A stretch of DNA of 10,878 bases, from assembly GCA_025928415.1 (NCBI GenBank), contig JAICJK010000043.1:1-10878 (forward strand), in the 5' to 3' direction. Made by a program: the position numbers and the translations under genes. The notes beneath the pieces are model-generated. The model saw only the letters and a program-made list of their open reading frames with translations, was not told the origin of the DNA and made no database searches. Positions 1 through 7,202 of this stretch are shown piece after piece (the first letter of the stretch is position 1; every line of letters begins with the position of its first letter). The DNA comes from Solirubrobacteraceae bacterium (GTDB taxonomy: Bacteria > Actinomycetota > Thermoleophilia > Solirubrobacterales > Solirubrobacteraceae).

Positions 1-199
1 CACGCTGCTGCTCGGCGGCGAGGGCACGGCGATCGGCGCCCTGATCGGCGCGCTGTTCCTCGGCATCCTGCGCGACGGCCTGACGCTGCAGGGCGTCAAC
101 GCCGACTACCTGGACTTCATCCTCGGCATCGCGATCCTCGGCGCGATGACCATCAACGTCTACGTCGGACGCGTCAGGAAGGGCAGCGGCCATGGCTGA
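1..199 (+). CDS. Sugar ABC transporter permease, C-terminal end (partial)
   Basis: This is the last 65 codons of a permease whose beginning lies before the window; the frame is open from base 2 to the TGA at 197-199. The visible part carries a GGEGT motif, a hydrophobic stretch ending in LFLGILRDG, the sequence GLTLQGVNADY and a final hydrophobic helix (ILGIAILGAM type) before a short basic tail. This matches the C-terminus of RbsC/FrcC/XylH-type permeases, which form the membrane channel of class-2 sugar ABC importers. Its stop overlaps the start of the next gene, the ATPase, by 8 nt, so the two are almost certainly co-translated subunits of one transporter. Association with araBDA suggests L-arabinose or a related pentose as substrate, but nothing in this short tail shows specificity. 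Confidence 0.85.
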   Translation, partial: TLLLGGEGTAIGALIGALFLGILRDGLTLQGVNADYLDFILGIAILGAMTINVYVGRVRKGSGHG

Positions 200-1043
200 G
201 CAGCAGGGCGCCAAGCCCGATCCGGTGCGGGCGTCCGAGGACGTCCTGCGCGTCGAGCACGTCTCCAAGCGCTTCGGCCCGGTGACCGCGCTGCGCGACA
301 TCGACCTGCACCTGCGCAAGGGCGAGGTCCTCGGCCTGCTGGGCGACAACGGCGCGGGCAAGTCCACGCTGATGAAGATCATCTCCGGCTTCCAGCGGCC
401 GGACTCCGGACGCCTGCTGATCAAGGGCCAGGAGACCGAGCTGCGCTCGGTCGACCACGCGCGATCGCTGGGGATCGACTGCGTCTACCAGGATCTGGCG
501 CTGGTCAACGAGCTCACCGTCTACCAGAACATGTTCCTCAAGCGCGAGCGCCTGCACCGGCCGCTGCCGCTGCTGGCCAACCGCGCGATGCGACGCGAGA
601 CGCGCCGGGCGCTCGACGAGATCGGGGTCCACGTCCCGCGCATCGACGTGCCGGTGGCCAAGCTGTCCGGCGGGCAGCGCCAGGCGATCGCCGTCGCCCG
701 GACGGTGAACTCCGACGCCGACATCATCCTGCTCGACGAGCCGCTGGCGGCGATGGGCGCCAAGGAGGGCGCGATGATCCTCGACCTCGTGGCGCGCCTG
801 CGCGACGAGGGCCGCGTGTCGATCATCATGATCGCGCACAACTACGTGCACGTCCTGCAGTCCTGCGACCGCGTGAACCTGATCCAGGACGGCGAGATCA
901 CGTTCGACAAGCCGACGGCGGACACGTCGGTCGAGGAGCTCAACGACATCGTCGTCGAGGAGTACCGCCGCGCCCGGCTGGCCATGGCCGCCGGCGGTGA
1001 CGAGAGGAACACCGCAGCGGGATCGGAATCGCCCGCGGGGTGA
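192..1043 (+). CDS. Sugar ABC transporter ATP-binding protein (single-domain, FrcA-like)
   Basis: This 283-residue protein is the ATPase that powers sugar import on the cytoplasmic face of the transporter. Visible motifs are Walker A GDNGAGKST (51-59), Q-loop glutamine at 100, ABC signature LSGGQRQ (158-164), Walker B ILLDEP (179-184) followed by the LAAMGAKEG D-loop region typical of short sugar ATPases, and switch histidine 216 in IAHN. It has only one nucleotide-binding domain, whereas E. coli AraG or RbsA carry two in about 500 residues, so it should act as a homodimer. A polar tail from about residue 265 looks disordered. The ATG at 192 follows AGGAAGGG (177-184) and overlaps the permease stop in ATGGCTGA. 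Its own stop abuts araB. The family assignment is firm; pentose specificity is inferred from the operon. Confidence 0.93.
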   Translation: MAEQQGAKPDPVRASEDVLRVEHVSKRFGPVTALRDIDLHLRKGEVLGLLGDNGAGKSTLMKIISGFQRPDSGRLLIKGQETELRSVDHARSLGIDCVYQDLALVNELTVYQNMFLKRERLHRPLPLLANRAMRRETRRALDEIGVHVPRIDVPVAKLSGGQRQAIAVARTVNSDADIILLDEPLAAMGAKEGAMILDLVARLRDEGRVSIIMIAHNYVHVLQSCDRVNLIQDGEITFDKPTADTSVEELNDIVVEEYRRARLAMAAGGDERNTAAGSESPAG

Positions 1044-1045
1044 GC

Positions 1046-2710
1046 ATGCCCGGCCGCGACTGCGTGATCGGGATCGACTTCGGCACCCTCTCCGGGCGCG
1101 CGGTCGTCGTGCGGGCGGCCGACGGCGCGGAGCTCGGCTCGGCGGTGCACGCCTACCCCCACGGGGTCATCGACACCGTGCTCCCGGCCACCGGCGCGCC
1201 GCTCGGGCCGCAATGGGCGCTGCAGGACCCGGAGGACTACCTCGAGGTGCTGCGCGAGGCGGTGCCCGCCGCGCTGCGGGCCGCCGGCGTGGCGCCCGGC
1301 GACGTCGCCGGCATCGCGACCGACTTCACCGCGAGCACCCCGATGCCGGTGCTCGCCGACGGCACGCCGCTGTGCCGCCTGCCGGAGCTGGCCGGCCGTC
1401 CCCACGCCTACCCGAAGCTGTGGCGCCACCACGCCGCCCAGCCGCAGGCCGACCGCATCACGGCGCTGGCCGCCGAGCGCGGCGAGCCCTGGCTGGCGCG
1501 CTACGGGGGCCGGATCTCCTCGGAGTGGGAGTTCGCCAAGGCGCTGCAGGTCCTCGAGGAGGACCCGGAGCTCTACGCGCGGATCGAGCGCTGGGTCGAG
1601 GCGGCCGACTGGATCGTCTGGCAGCTCTGCGGGCGGGAGACCCGCAACACGTGCACGGCGGGCTACAAGGCGATCTTCCAGGACGGCGCGTACCCGCCGG
1701 AGGACTACCTGCGCGCCCTCGACGAGCGCTTCGCCGACTTCGCGGCCACCCGCCTGGCCGGTGAGCTGTCGGCACTCGGCTCCCGCGCCGGCGGGCTGAC
1801 GGCGCAGGCCGCGGCGTGGACCGGGCTGCCCGAGGGGATCGCGGTCGCGGTGGGCAACGTCGACGCGCACGTGACCGCCCCCGCGGCGCAGGCCGTCGAG
1901 CCGGGTCAGATGCTCGCGGTCATGGGGACCTCGACCTGTCACGTGATGAACGCCGACCGCCTCGTCGAGGTCCCCGGCATGTGCGGGGTGGTGGACGGCG
2001 GGATCGTCCCCGGGCTGTGGGGCTACGAGGCCGGCCAGAGCGGCGTGGGGGACATCTTCGGCTGGTTCGCCGAGCACTTCGTGCCGCCGCGCTACCACGA
2101 GCAGGCGCGCGCGCGGGGCCTCGACGTCCACGGCCTGCTGTCCGAGCTGGCCGGCGAGCAGGAGGTCGGCGCGCACGGCCTGCTGGCGCTGGACTGGGAG
2201 AGCGGCAACCGGTCGGTGCTCGTCGACCACGAGCTGAGCGGGCTGATCCTCGGGCTGACGCTCGCCACCCGGCCGGAGGACGTCTACCGGGCGCTGATCG
2301 AGGCCACCGCGTTCGGCACCCGGACGATCCTCGCGACGTTCGCCGAGGCAGGGCTGCCGGTCCAGGAGCTGTTCGTGGCCGGCGGGCTGCTGCGGAACCC
2401 GGTGGTCATGCAGATCTACGCGGACGTCACGCGGATGCCGCTGCACCTGATCGGCTCCGAGCAGGGCCCGGCGCTCGGGTCGGCGATGCACGCGGCGGTC
2501 GCCGCCGGCCTGCACGCGGACATCCACGCGGCCGCCGCGGCGATGGGCACCGTCCACCGCGACGCCTACGTCCCCGACGCCGGGCGCGCCGACGCCTACG
2601 ACGTGCTCTACGAGCACTACCTGCGGCTGCACGACCACTTCGGGCGCGGCGGCGACGACGTGATGCACCGCCTCCGCGACCCGCGCCCGCGGCAGGTGGC
2701 CCATGGCTGA
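1046..2710 (+). CDS. araB: Ribulokinase
   Basis: The product is an FGGY-family sugar kinase that phosphorylates L-ribulose to L-ribulose-5-phosphate with ATP in the cytoplasm. Numbered from the ATG at 1046 (554 aa; E. coli AraB about 566), the N-terminal nucleotide-fold motif IGIDFGT lies at 8-14. Ribulokinase-type substrate residues can be aligned: SSEW (158-161), Lys208 in AGYK, catalytic Asp273 in GNVDAH and Glu328 in GYEAGQS. The GTSTC loop is at 294-298 and the C-terminal FGGY signature AGGLLRNP at 445-452. GYEAGQS and GTSTC separate ribulokinases from xylulo- and glycerol kinases. A GTG at 1040 overlapping the upstream TGA could also be the start. I prefer ATG 1046 because GGGG at 1037-1040 gives a 5-nt spacing and the N-terminus then fits the family length better. 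The gene overlaps araD by 8 nt. Confidence 0.93.
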   Translation: MPGRDCVIGIDFGTLSGRAVVVRAADGAELGSAVHAYPHGVIDTVLPATGAPLGPQWALQDPEDYLEVLREAVPAALRAAGVAPGDVAGIATDFTASTPMPVLADGTPLCRLPELAGRPHAYPKLWRHHAAQPQADRITALAAERGEPWLARYGGRISSEWEFAKALQVLEEDPELYARIERWVEAADWIVWQLCGRETRNTCTAGYKAIFQDGAYPPEDYLRALDERFADFAATRLAGELSALGSRAGGLTAQAAAWTGLPEGIAVAVGNVDAHVTAPAAQAVEPGQMLAVMGTSTCHVMNADRLVEVPGMCGVVDGGIVPGLWGYEAGQSGVGDIFGWFAEHFVPPRYHEQARARGLDVHGLLSELAGEQEVGAHGLLALDWESGNRSVLVDHELSGLILGLTLATRPEDVYRALIEATAFGTRTILATFAEAGLPVQELFVAGGLLRNPVVMQIYADVTRMPLHLIGSEQGPALGSAMHAAVAAGLHADIHAAAAAMGTVHRDAYVPDAGRADAYDVLYEHYLRLHDHFGRGGDDVMHRLRDPRPRQVAHG

Positions 2711-3359
2711 CCTCGACGGCCTGCGGCGCGTCGTGTGCGACCTGCACGCCGAGCTGCCGCGCAACGGCCTGGTCGCGTGGACGAGCGGGAACCTCTCGGC
2801 GCGGGTGCCGGGCGCCGAGCTGATGGCGATCAAGGCCAGCGGCGTCCCCTACGACGAGCTGACGCCCGCGGCGATCGTCGTCTGCGACCTCGACGGCGAT
2901 CTGGTCGACGGCGAGCTGGCGCCGTCCAGCGACGCCGCCGCGCACGGCTACGTCTACCGGCACATGCCCGAGGTCGGGGGCGTCGCCCACACCCACAGCG
3001 CCTACGCGACGGCGTGGGCGATCCGCGGCGAGCCGATCCCCTGCGTCATGACCGCGATGGCCGACGAGTTCGGCGGCGCGATCCCAGTCGGGCCGTTCGC
3101 GCTGATCGGCGACGAGGAGATCGGCCGCGGCGTCGTGGAGACGCTCGCCGGCCACCGCTCGCCGGCGGTGCTGATGCGCAGCCACGGCGTCTTCGCCCTC
3201 GGCGACGGGCCGCGCGCCGCGCTCAAGGCCGCGGTGATGTGCGAGGACGTCGCGCGCACCGTGCACCTCGCCCGCGCGCTCGGGCCCGTCGAGGCGCTGG
3301 AGCCGGAGGCCGTCGACGCGCTCTACGACCGCTACCAGAACGTCTACGGGCAGCGCTGA
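2703..3359 (+). CDS. araD: L-ribulose-5-phosphate 4-epimerase
   Basis: This 218-residue class II aldolase/adducin-fold enzyme converts L-ribulose-5-phosphate to D-xylulose-5-phosphate through a zinc-dependent retro-aldol mechanism. Visible elements are the phosphate-binding SGN (28-30), Lys44 in IKASG, SSD (75-77), zinc ligands His96 and His98 in HTHS, the third zinc ligand His161 in RSHG, Asp121 in MADEFGG, and a C-terminal YGQ (Tyr215). The last two correspond to the acid/base residues Asp120 and Tyr229 of E. coli AraD. The presence of the YGQ tail and Asp121 favours AraD over fuculose-1-phosphate aldolase. It is slightly shorter than E. coli AraD (231 aa). The ATG at 2703 overlaps the araB stop, preceded by AGGTGG, and araA starts 7 nt after its stop. 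Confidence 0.92.
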   Translation: MADLDGLRRVVCDLHAELPRNGLVAWTSGNLSARVPGAELMAIKASGVPYDELTPAAIVVCDLDGDLVDGELAPSSDAAAHGYVYRHMPEVGGVAHTHSAYATAWAIRGEPIPCVMTAMADEFGGAIPVGPFALIGDEEIGRGVVETLAGHRSPAVLMRSHGVFALGDGPRAALKAAVMCEDVARTVHLARALGPVEALEPEAVDALYDRYQNVYGQR

Positions 3360-3366
3360 GGACGTC

Positions 3367-4785
3367 ATGACCGACCGCTTGGACGATCGCCCGCAGGCCA
3401 GGCCCCGGATCGGGCTGCTCGGCGTCATGCAGAGCCTGTACGACGACATGCTGCCGGGCATCGGCGAGCGGCAGGCGGCCTACGCCGCCGAGGTCGCCGC
3501 CGCGCTGGGCGGCGTCGTCGACGTGGAGGTCGCCGCGCCGGTCAAGGACCGCGCGGCGGCGGAGCGGGCGGTGCGGGACCTGGAGGCCAAGGGCCTCGAT
3601 GGCCTGCTCGTGGTGATGCTCACCTACGGGCCGGCGATGCGCGTCGCCCGGGCGCTGGCCGGGACGTCGCTGCCGATCTGCCTGGCCAACATCCAGCCCG
3701 TGCCCGAGGTCACCGCCGCCTGGGACATGGCCGACCTGACCTACAACCAGGGCATCCACGGCGCGCAGGACACCGCCAACGCGATGGTCCGCGCGGGCCG
3801 CGCCTTCCACGTCGTCACCGACGACTGGCGCGCCGACTCGTTCCGCGCGTCGATCGAGCGCTGGGCGCGCGCGGCGGCCGCCGTCACCCGCTGGCGGACG
3901 CTCAAGGTCGCCGTCTTCGGCTACGCGATGAACACGATGGGCGACATCCGGGTGGACGAGCATGCGCTGCTGCGGCGCCTGGGGCCGCAGGTCGACGCGC
4001 TCGCCCCCGGGGCGCTCGTGCGCGCGGTGGCCGCCGTCGGCGAGGGCGACGTCCGGTCGCTGATCGCCGAGGAGGACGCGCGCTTCGAGATCGACCCGCG
4101 GCTGAGCGCCGAGGAGCGCGACGACCACGCGCGCATGCAGCTCGCGCTGCAGCGGCTGCTGGACGACGGCGGCTACGGCGCCTACTCGACGCACTTCGAC
4201 GCGATCGGCGACGACGGCCGCTTCGCGCGCCTGCCGCTGGCGGCCGCGTCGAGCCTGATGGCCATGGGCTACGGCTTCGCGGCCGAGGGGGACGCGCTGA
4301 CCGCGGCGCTGATGCCCGCCGCCCGGACCCTGCTCGGCGACACGCAGTTCACCGAGATGTACGCGATGGACTTCCCGAGCGACTCGGTGCTGCTGAGCCA
4401 CATGGGCGAGGGCAACTGGCGGCTGGCGCGCGAGGACCGCCCGGTCCGGCTGATCAAGCGCCCGCTGGCCATCGGCGGCCTCGCCGACCCCCCGACGTTC
4501 CTGTTCCAGTACCGCCCCGGCCCGGCGACGCTGGCGACGCTCGTCGCGCTCGGCGGCGAGCGCTTCCGGCTGCTGGTCGCCGAAGGCGAGGTGCTCGACA
4601 GCGCCGAGCTGCCCAACCTCGAGATGCCCTACGGCCGCTTCCGCCCCGACGGGGGGGTGCGGGCGTGCATGGACGCCTGGCTGCGGCTGGGCGGGCCTCA
4701 TCACCAGGTGCTGAACCCCGGCCGCCGGACGCAGGCGTGGAGCGCCTTCGCCGAGCTGGCCGGGCTGGAGATCGCGCAGGTGTGA
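3367..4785 (+). CDS. araA: L-arabinose isomerase family protein (divergent AraA)
   Basis: The 472-residue product should interconvert L-arabinose and L-ribulose, the first intracellular step of this pathway, using a divalent metal. It aligns by motif with E. coli AraA (500 aa) at all four metal/catalytic positions: Glu307 in GYGFAAEGD, Glu330 in TQFTEMY, His345 in LLSHM and His445/446 in GGPHH. Gln22 in GVMQSLY matches the GSQHLYG region. Outside these blocks the sequence differs strongly from E. coli AraA, and it looks like the broader L-fucose/L-arabinose isomerase-related group (COG2160 type). The gene starts 7 nt after araD with GAGGA at 3358-3362. Its place directly behind araB and araD makes L-arabinose the best substrate guess, but activity on another aldose cannot be excluded from sequence. 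A run of seven G at 4651-4657 lies in the intact frame. Confidence 0.87.
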   Translation: MTDRLDDRPQARPRIGLLGVMQSLYDDMLPGIGERQAAYAAEVAAALGGVVDVEVAAPVKDRAAAERAVRDLEAKGLDGLLVVMLTYGPAMRVARALAGTSLPICLANIQPVPEVTAAWDMADLTYNQGIHGAQDTANAMVRAGRAFHVVTDDWRADSFRASIERWARAAAAVTRWRTLKVAVFGYAMNTMGDIRVDEHALLRRLGPQVDALAPGALVRAVAAVGEGDVRSLIAEEDARFEIDPRLSAEERDDHARMQLALQRLLDDGGYGAYSTHFDAIGDDGRFARLPLAAASSLMAMGYGFAAEGDALTAALMPAARTLLGDTQFTEMYAMDFPSDSVLLSHMGEGNWRLAREDRPVRLIKRPLAIGGLADPPTFLFQYRPGPATLATLVALGGERFRLLVAEGEVLDSAELPNLEMPYGRFRPDGGVRACMDAWLRLGGPHHQVLNPGRRTQAWSAFAELAGLEIAQV

Positions 4786-4810
4786 ACCGACCGCAAAGGA
4801 CCCACCCCAC

Positions 4811-4817
4811 AAGGAGG
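4811..4817 (+). promoter_or_regulatory. Strong ribosome binding site of the secreted mutarotase
   Basis: AAGGAGG, a full match to the anti-Shine-Dalgarno, lies 4 nt before the ATG at 4822 and fixes that start. It is the strongest ribosome binding site in the operon, where the other genes rely on weaker sites and on overlapping stop and start codons. It sits in the only sizeable gap of the operon (36 nt), so this gene may be translated independently of araA and at a higher rate. Confidence 0.8.
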
Positions 4818-4821
4818 ATTC

Positions 4822-6063
4822 ATGTCCACCGTCCACAGGCCCTCGAGGATCTCGCGCGCGCTGCTCTGCGCGGTTCTCGCTGCGCTCGTCGGCGGCCTGT
4901 TCGCCGCGTCGGCGGGCGCCGCCAAGTCCCACCACCACCGTCATCACCTCAGAGACCACCACGGGAGCGGTGACCTGTCCATCACCAAGTCCGGGTTCGG
5001 CTCGCTGTCCGACGGGACGCCGATCGACAAGTACACGCTCGCCAACGCGCGCGGCATGTCGGTCTCGATCATCACCTACGGCGGGATCATCCAGTCGATC
5101 CAGGTACCGGACAGCCACGGCCACGTCGACGACGTGGTGCTCGGCTTCAACAGCGTCGACGGCTACACCAGCCCCGCCTACCTGAAGAGCAACCCGTACT
5201 TCGGCGCGATCATCGGCCGCTACGGCAACCGCATCGCCAAGGGCATGTTCACCCTTGACGGCACGACCTATCACCTGCCGATCAACAACAACGGCAACAG
5301 CCTGCACGGCGGCGACGTCGGGTTCGACAAGGTCGTCTGGGCGGCCCAGCCGGTGCAGACCGACAAGACCGTGGGCCTGCAGCTGACCCACACCAGCCCG
5401 GACGGCGACCAGGGCTACCCCGGGACGATGCCGGTCACGGTCACCTACACGCTGGACAACAAGAACCGGCTGCGGATCGACTACTCCGCGACGACCGACA
5501 AGCCGACCATCGTCAACCTCACCAACCACACCTACTGGAACCTGTCGGGCGAGGGCTCCGGGACGATCGAGAACGAGCAGCTCCGGCTCAACGCCGACAG
5601 CTACACGCCGGTCGACCCCACCCAGATCCCGACCGGGGCGATCGACCCGGTGGCCGGCACGCCGCTGGACTTCCGGCGCTTCACGGCCGTCGGCGCGCGG
5701 CTGCGCGAGAACTTCCCGCAGCTCGTGATCGGGCAGGGCTACGACCTCAACTGGGTGCTGAACCGCTCGCCCGGTGACGACGGCCTGTTCCGGGCCGCGC
5801 AGCTCCGCGACCCGGCCAGCGGGCGGGAGCTGACCATCTCGACGACGGAGCCGGGGATCCAGTTCTACTCCGGCAACTTCCTCGACGGGACGCTGTACGG
5901 CAAGAGCGGCCGGCAGTACCGGGAGGGCGACGGGCTGGCGCTGGAGACCCAGCACTACCCCGACTCGCCGAACCACCCGAACTTCCCGTCGACGGTCCTC
6001 CGTCCCGGGCAGACCTACCAGACCACGACGGTGTACGCCCTGTCCACCCACGACGACGACTAG
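4822..6063 (+). CDS. Secreted aldose 1-epimerase (GalM-like mutarotase)
   Basis: This 413-residue protein interconverts alpha and beta anomers of free aldoses. It has a Sec signal peptide: basic n-region to Arg12, hydrophobic core 13-29, and likely cleavage after AGA near residue 33. A histidine-rich linker (37-47, seven His in eleven residues) follows, then the GalM fold. Catalytic-site residues are recognisable: NRIAKG (136-141), His162 in LHGG, His236 in NHTYWNL (general acid in GalM), Asp308 in GYDLN and the base Glu375 in LALETQ followed by [10 protein letters not shown]. The usual GYDHN motif reads GYDLN here. No lipobox is present, so the protein should be released or stay cell-wall associated. 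As last gene of the ara operon it probably equilibrates arabinose (or galactose) anomers outside the cell before uptake, which is inference. A TAG stop is followed by a strong hairpin. Confidence 0.92.
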   Translation: MSTVHRPSRISRALLCAVLAALVGGLFAASAGAAKSHHHRHHLRDHHGSGDLSITKSGFGSLSDGTPIDKYTLANARGMSVSIITYGGIIQSIQVPDSHGHVDDVVLGFNSVDGYTSPAYLKSNPYFGAIIGRYGNRIAKGMFTLDGTTYHLPINNNGNSLHGGDVGFDKVVWAAQPVQTDKTVGLQLTHTSPDGDQGYPGTMPVTVTYTLDNKNRLRIDYSATTDKPTIVNLTNHTYWNLSGEGSGTIENEQLRLNADSYTPVDPTQIPTGAIDPVAGTPLDFRRFTAVGARLRENFPQLVIGQGYDLNWVLNRSPGDDGLFRAAQLRDPASGRELTISTTEPGIQFYSGNFLDGTLYGKSGRQYREGDGLALETQHYPDSPNHPNFPSTVLRPGQTYQTTTVYALSTHDDD

Positions 6064-6092
6064 CAGCTCCGTTCCCCCCACCCCCCGCGAAA

Positions 6093-6122
6093 CCCGCGCG
6101 CGTCCCCTCCGGCGCGCGCGGG
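6093..6122 (+). terminator. Candidate operon terminator hairpin
   Basis: A perfect 10-bp GC stem (CCCGCGCGCG at 6093-6102 with CGCGCGCGGG at 6113-6122) encloses a 10-nt pyrimidine-rich loop, 29 nt after the stop of the mutarotase gene. There is no T tract; GGGCGGGGAGGG follows instead. In high-GC actinobacteria such U-less hairpins are common at operon ends, so this is the most likely end of the ara transcript. It could equally be an mRNA-stabilising structure. Confidence 0.5.
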
Positions 6123-6142
6123 GCGGGGAGGGTGACGCGATC

Positions 6143-6170
6143 GGCCACCTGGGTGGCCCGGCGCGCGCCG
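6143..6170. promoter_or_regulatory. Two adjacent palindromes upstream of the secreted protein gene
   Basis: GGCCACC-TG-GGTGGCC (6143-6158) is a perfect 7-bp inverted repeat with a 2-nt centre. It is followed directly by the perfect 12-nt palindrome CGGCGCGCGCCG (6159-6170). They end 22 nt before the ATG at 6193, in the place where a promoter or operator for that gene would be expected. I cannot find a convincing -10/-35 pair in this GC-rich spacer. They may be an operator, a second terminator-like structure or chance in a very GC-rich spacer. Confidence 0.3.
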
Positions 6171-6192
6171 ATGGCGCGGGCAGAGTGGTGGC

Positions 6193-7161
6193 ATGCGCCT
6201 GACTCGTTCGACCTCTGCCCTCGCCGCTGCCGTGGCCGCCGCGGCGCTCGTCCCCGCCGCCGCACAGGCCCAGGGGGGCGTCCAGCTCGCCCAGGAGCAG
6301 CATCCGACGCCGGTCGCCGCGTTCCACGGCACCGTGATGTGGTCGCACCTCGACCCGGCCACCGGCGCCTATCAGCTGATGCTGTCCCAGGACGGCGGCG
6401 CTCCGCGCGTCGTCCCGGTCGCCGAGCGGCCCGAGCCGTTCGACATCGACCTCGGGTCCAACCGCGGCGGCTCGACCTACGCGGTCTACACGCGCTGCAC
6501 CGACGGCGACAGCGGCTGCGACGTCTACCGCCTGCGCCCGTCGACCGGCGCCGAGCAGCACATCACGAAGCTGAGCTCGCCGACCGCCGACGAGCGCGAC
6601 CCGACGATCTCCGGCGGCAACATCGCGTTCATCCGGCGCGAGGCCGGGCGCGACCAGCTCCGCTACGGCACGACGATCACGTCGTCCAAGGGCTCAAAGC
6701 TCATCGTGAAGCTGCCGTCGATCGCGTCCGCCGAGCTCGGCGACCTGACCCATGTCGCCTACGTCGCCGTCCGCGGCGCCCGCGAGGCGGTCCATGTCCG
6801 CAACCTCAGCACGGGCCACGACCAGGTCGTCTACCGCGCGACGTCCGGCGGCGCGAACACCGCGCACGTCACGAAGCCGTCGTTCATGGAGGAGCCCAAC
6901 GCCTTCGTGTGGGCGCGCACCAACCTCGGCTCGGGCACCGGCAACCGGCTGATCCGCTACACCCTGCGCGGCTCCGAGCTCGCCTACGCCCAGGGCTCCT
7001 CGCGCTGGGCGTCCACGGCCTGGGCCGGCGACCAGCTCGGCGCCGCGACCTCGGGGGCGGTCGACCAGACCGGCTGCAAGCTCAACCACTACGACCCGGA
7101 CACGGCGTCGGTCTGCACGATCGGCCTGACGGGGCCGGTGACGTTCGGCGCGCGGCCGTAG
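6193..7161 (+). CDS. Secreted protein of unknown function, possibly beta-propeller-like
   Basis: I do not recognise a named family. The 322-residue product starts with a clear Sec signal peptide: MRLTR, an alanine-rich core, and cleavage probable after AQA at 24-26. The mature part is made of repeated short beta-type units with motifs such as TYAVYTRC (95-102), NIAFIRRE (143-150), THVAYVAVRG (186-195) and AFVWARTN (237-244), spaced roughly 45-50 residues apart. This is reminiscent of WD40/TolB-type propellers that report strings of extracellular data-like blades. There are four cysteines in the mature protein in two close pairs (102/109 and 295/308), which could form disulfides. No catalytic motif is visible. 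The ATG at 6193 has only a weak GGTGG upstream, but the charged n-region supports it. It is separated from the ara operon by a hairpin, so it is probably its own unit. Confidence 0.72.
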   Translation: MRLTRSTSALAAAVAAAALVPAAAQAQGGVQLAQEQHPTPVAAFHGTVMWSHLDPATGAYQLMLSQDGGAPRVVPVAERPEPFDIDLGSNRGGSTYAVYTRCTDGDSGCDVYRLRPSTGAEQHITKLSSPTADERDPTISGGNIAFIRREAGRDQLRYGTTITSSKGSKLIVKLPSIASAELGDLTHVAYVAVRGAREAVHVRNLSTGHDQVVYRATSGGANTAHVTKPSFMEEPNAFVWARTNLGSGTGNRLIRYTLRGSELAYAQGSSRWASTAWAGDQLGAATSGAVDQTGCKLNHYDPDTASVCTIGLTGPVTFGARP

Positions 7162-7173
7162 GCGCCGGCCGCG

Positions 7174-7190
7174 CCGGCCGACACCGGCCG
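7174..7190 (+). terminator. Weak terminator-like hairpin after the secreted protein gene
   Basis: CGGCCG (7175-7180), the 4-nt loop ACAC and CGGCCG (7185-7190) form a 6-bp GC stem 13 nt after the TAG stop at 7159-7161. There is no T tract. The repeat unit CCGGCCG also occurs as a direct repeat here, so the hairpin may be incidental to the local GC-rich sequence. Confidence 0.3.
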
Positions 7191-7202
7191 CCCGCTCGGC
7201 GC

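Noticed and set aside
842..2833. Long minus-strand open frame (663 codons) opposite araB.
   Set aside because: It mirrors the codon structure of araB and araD, has no recognisable domain and runs through three real genes.
4651..4657. Run of seven G in araA as a possible frameshift or programmed slippage site.
   Set aside because: The frame is intact through the run and the following GGPHH motif is in frame, with no alternative product of interest visible.
3223..6561. Very long open frame on the minus strand (about 1112 codons) across araD end, araA, the mutarotase gene and the next gene.
   Set aside because: It is antisense to several well-supported genes, its product is only low-complexity Arg/Ala/Val/Gly/His-rich sequence without any motif, and such open antisense frames are expected at extreme GC3.
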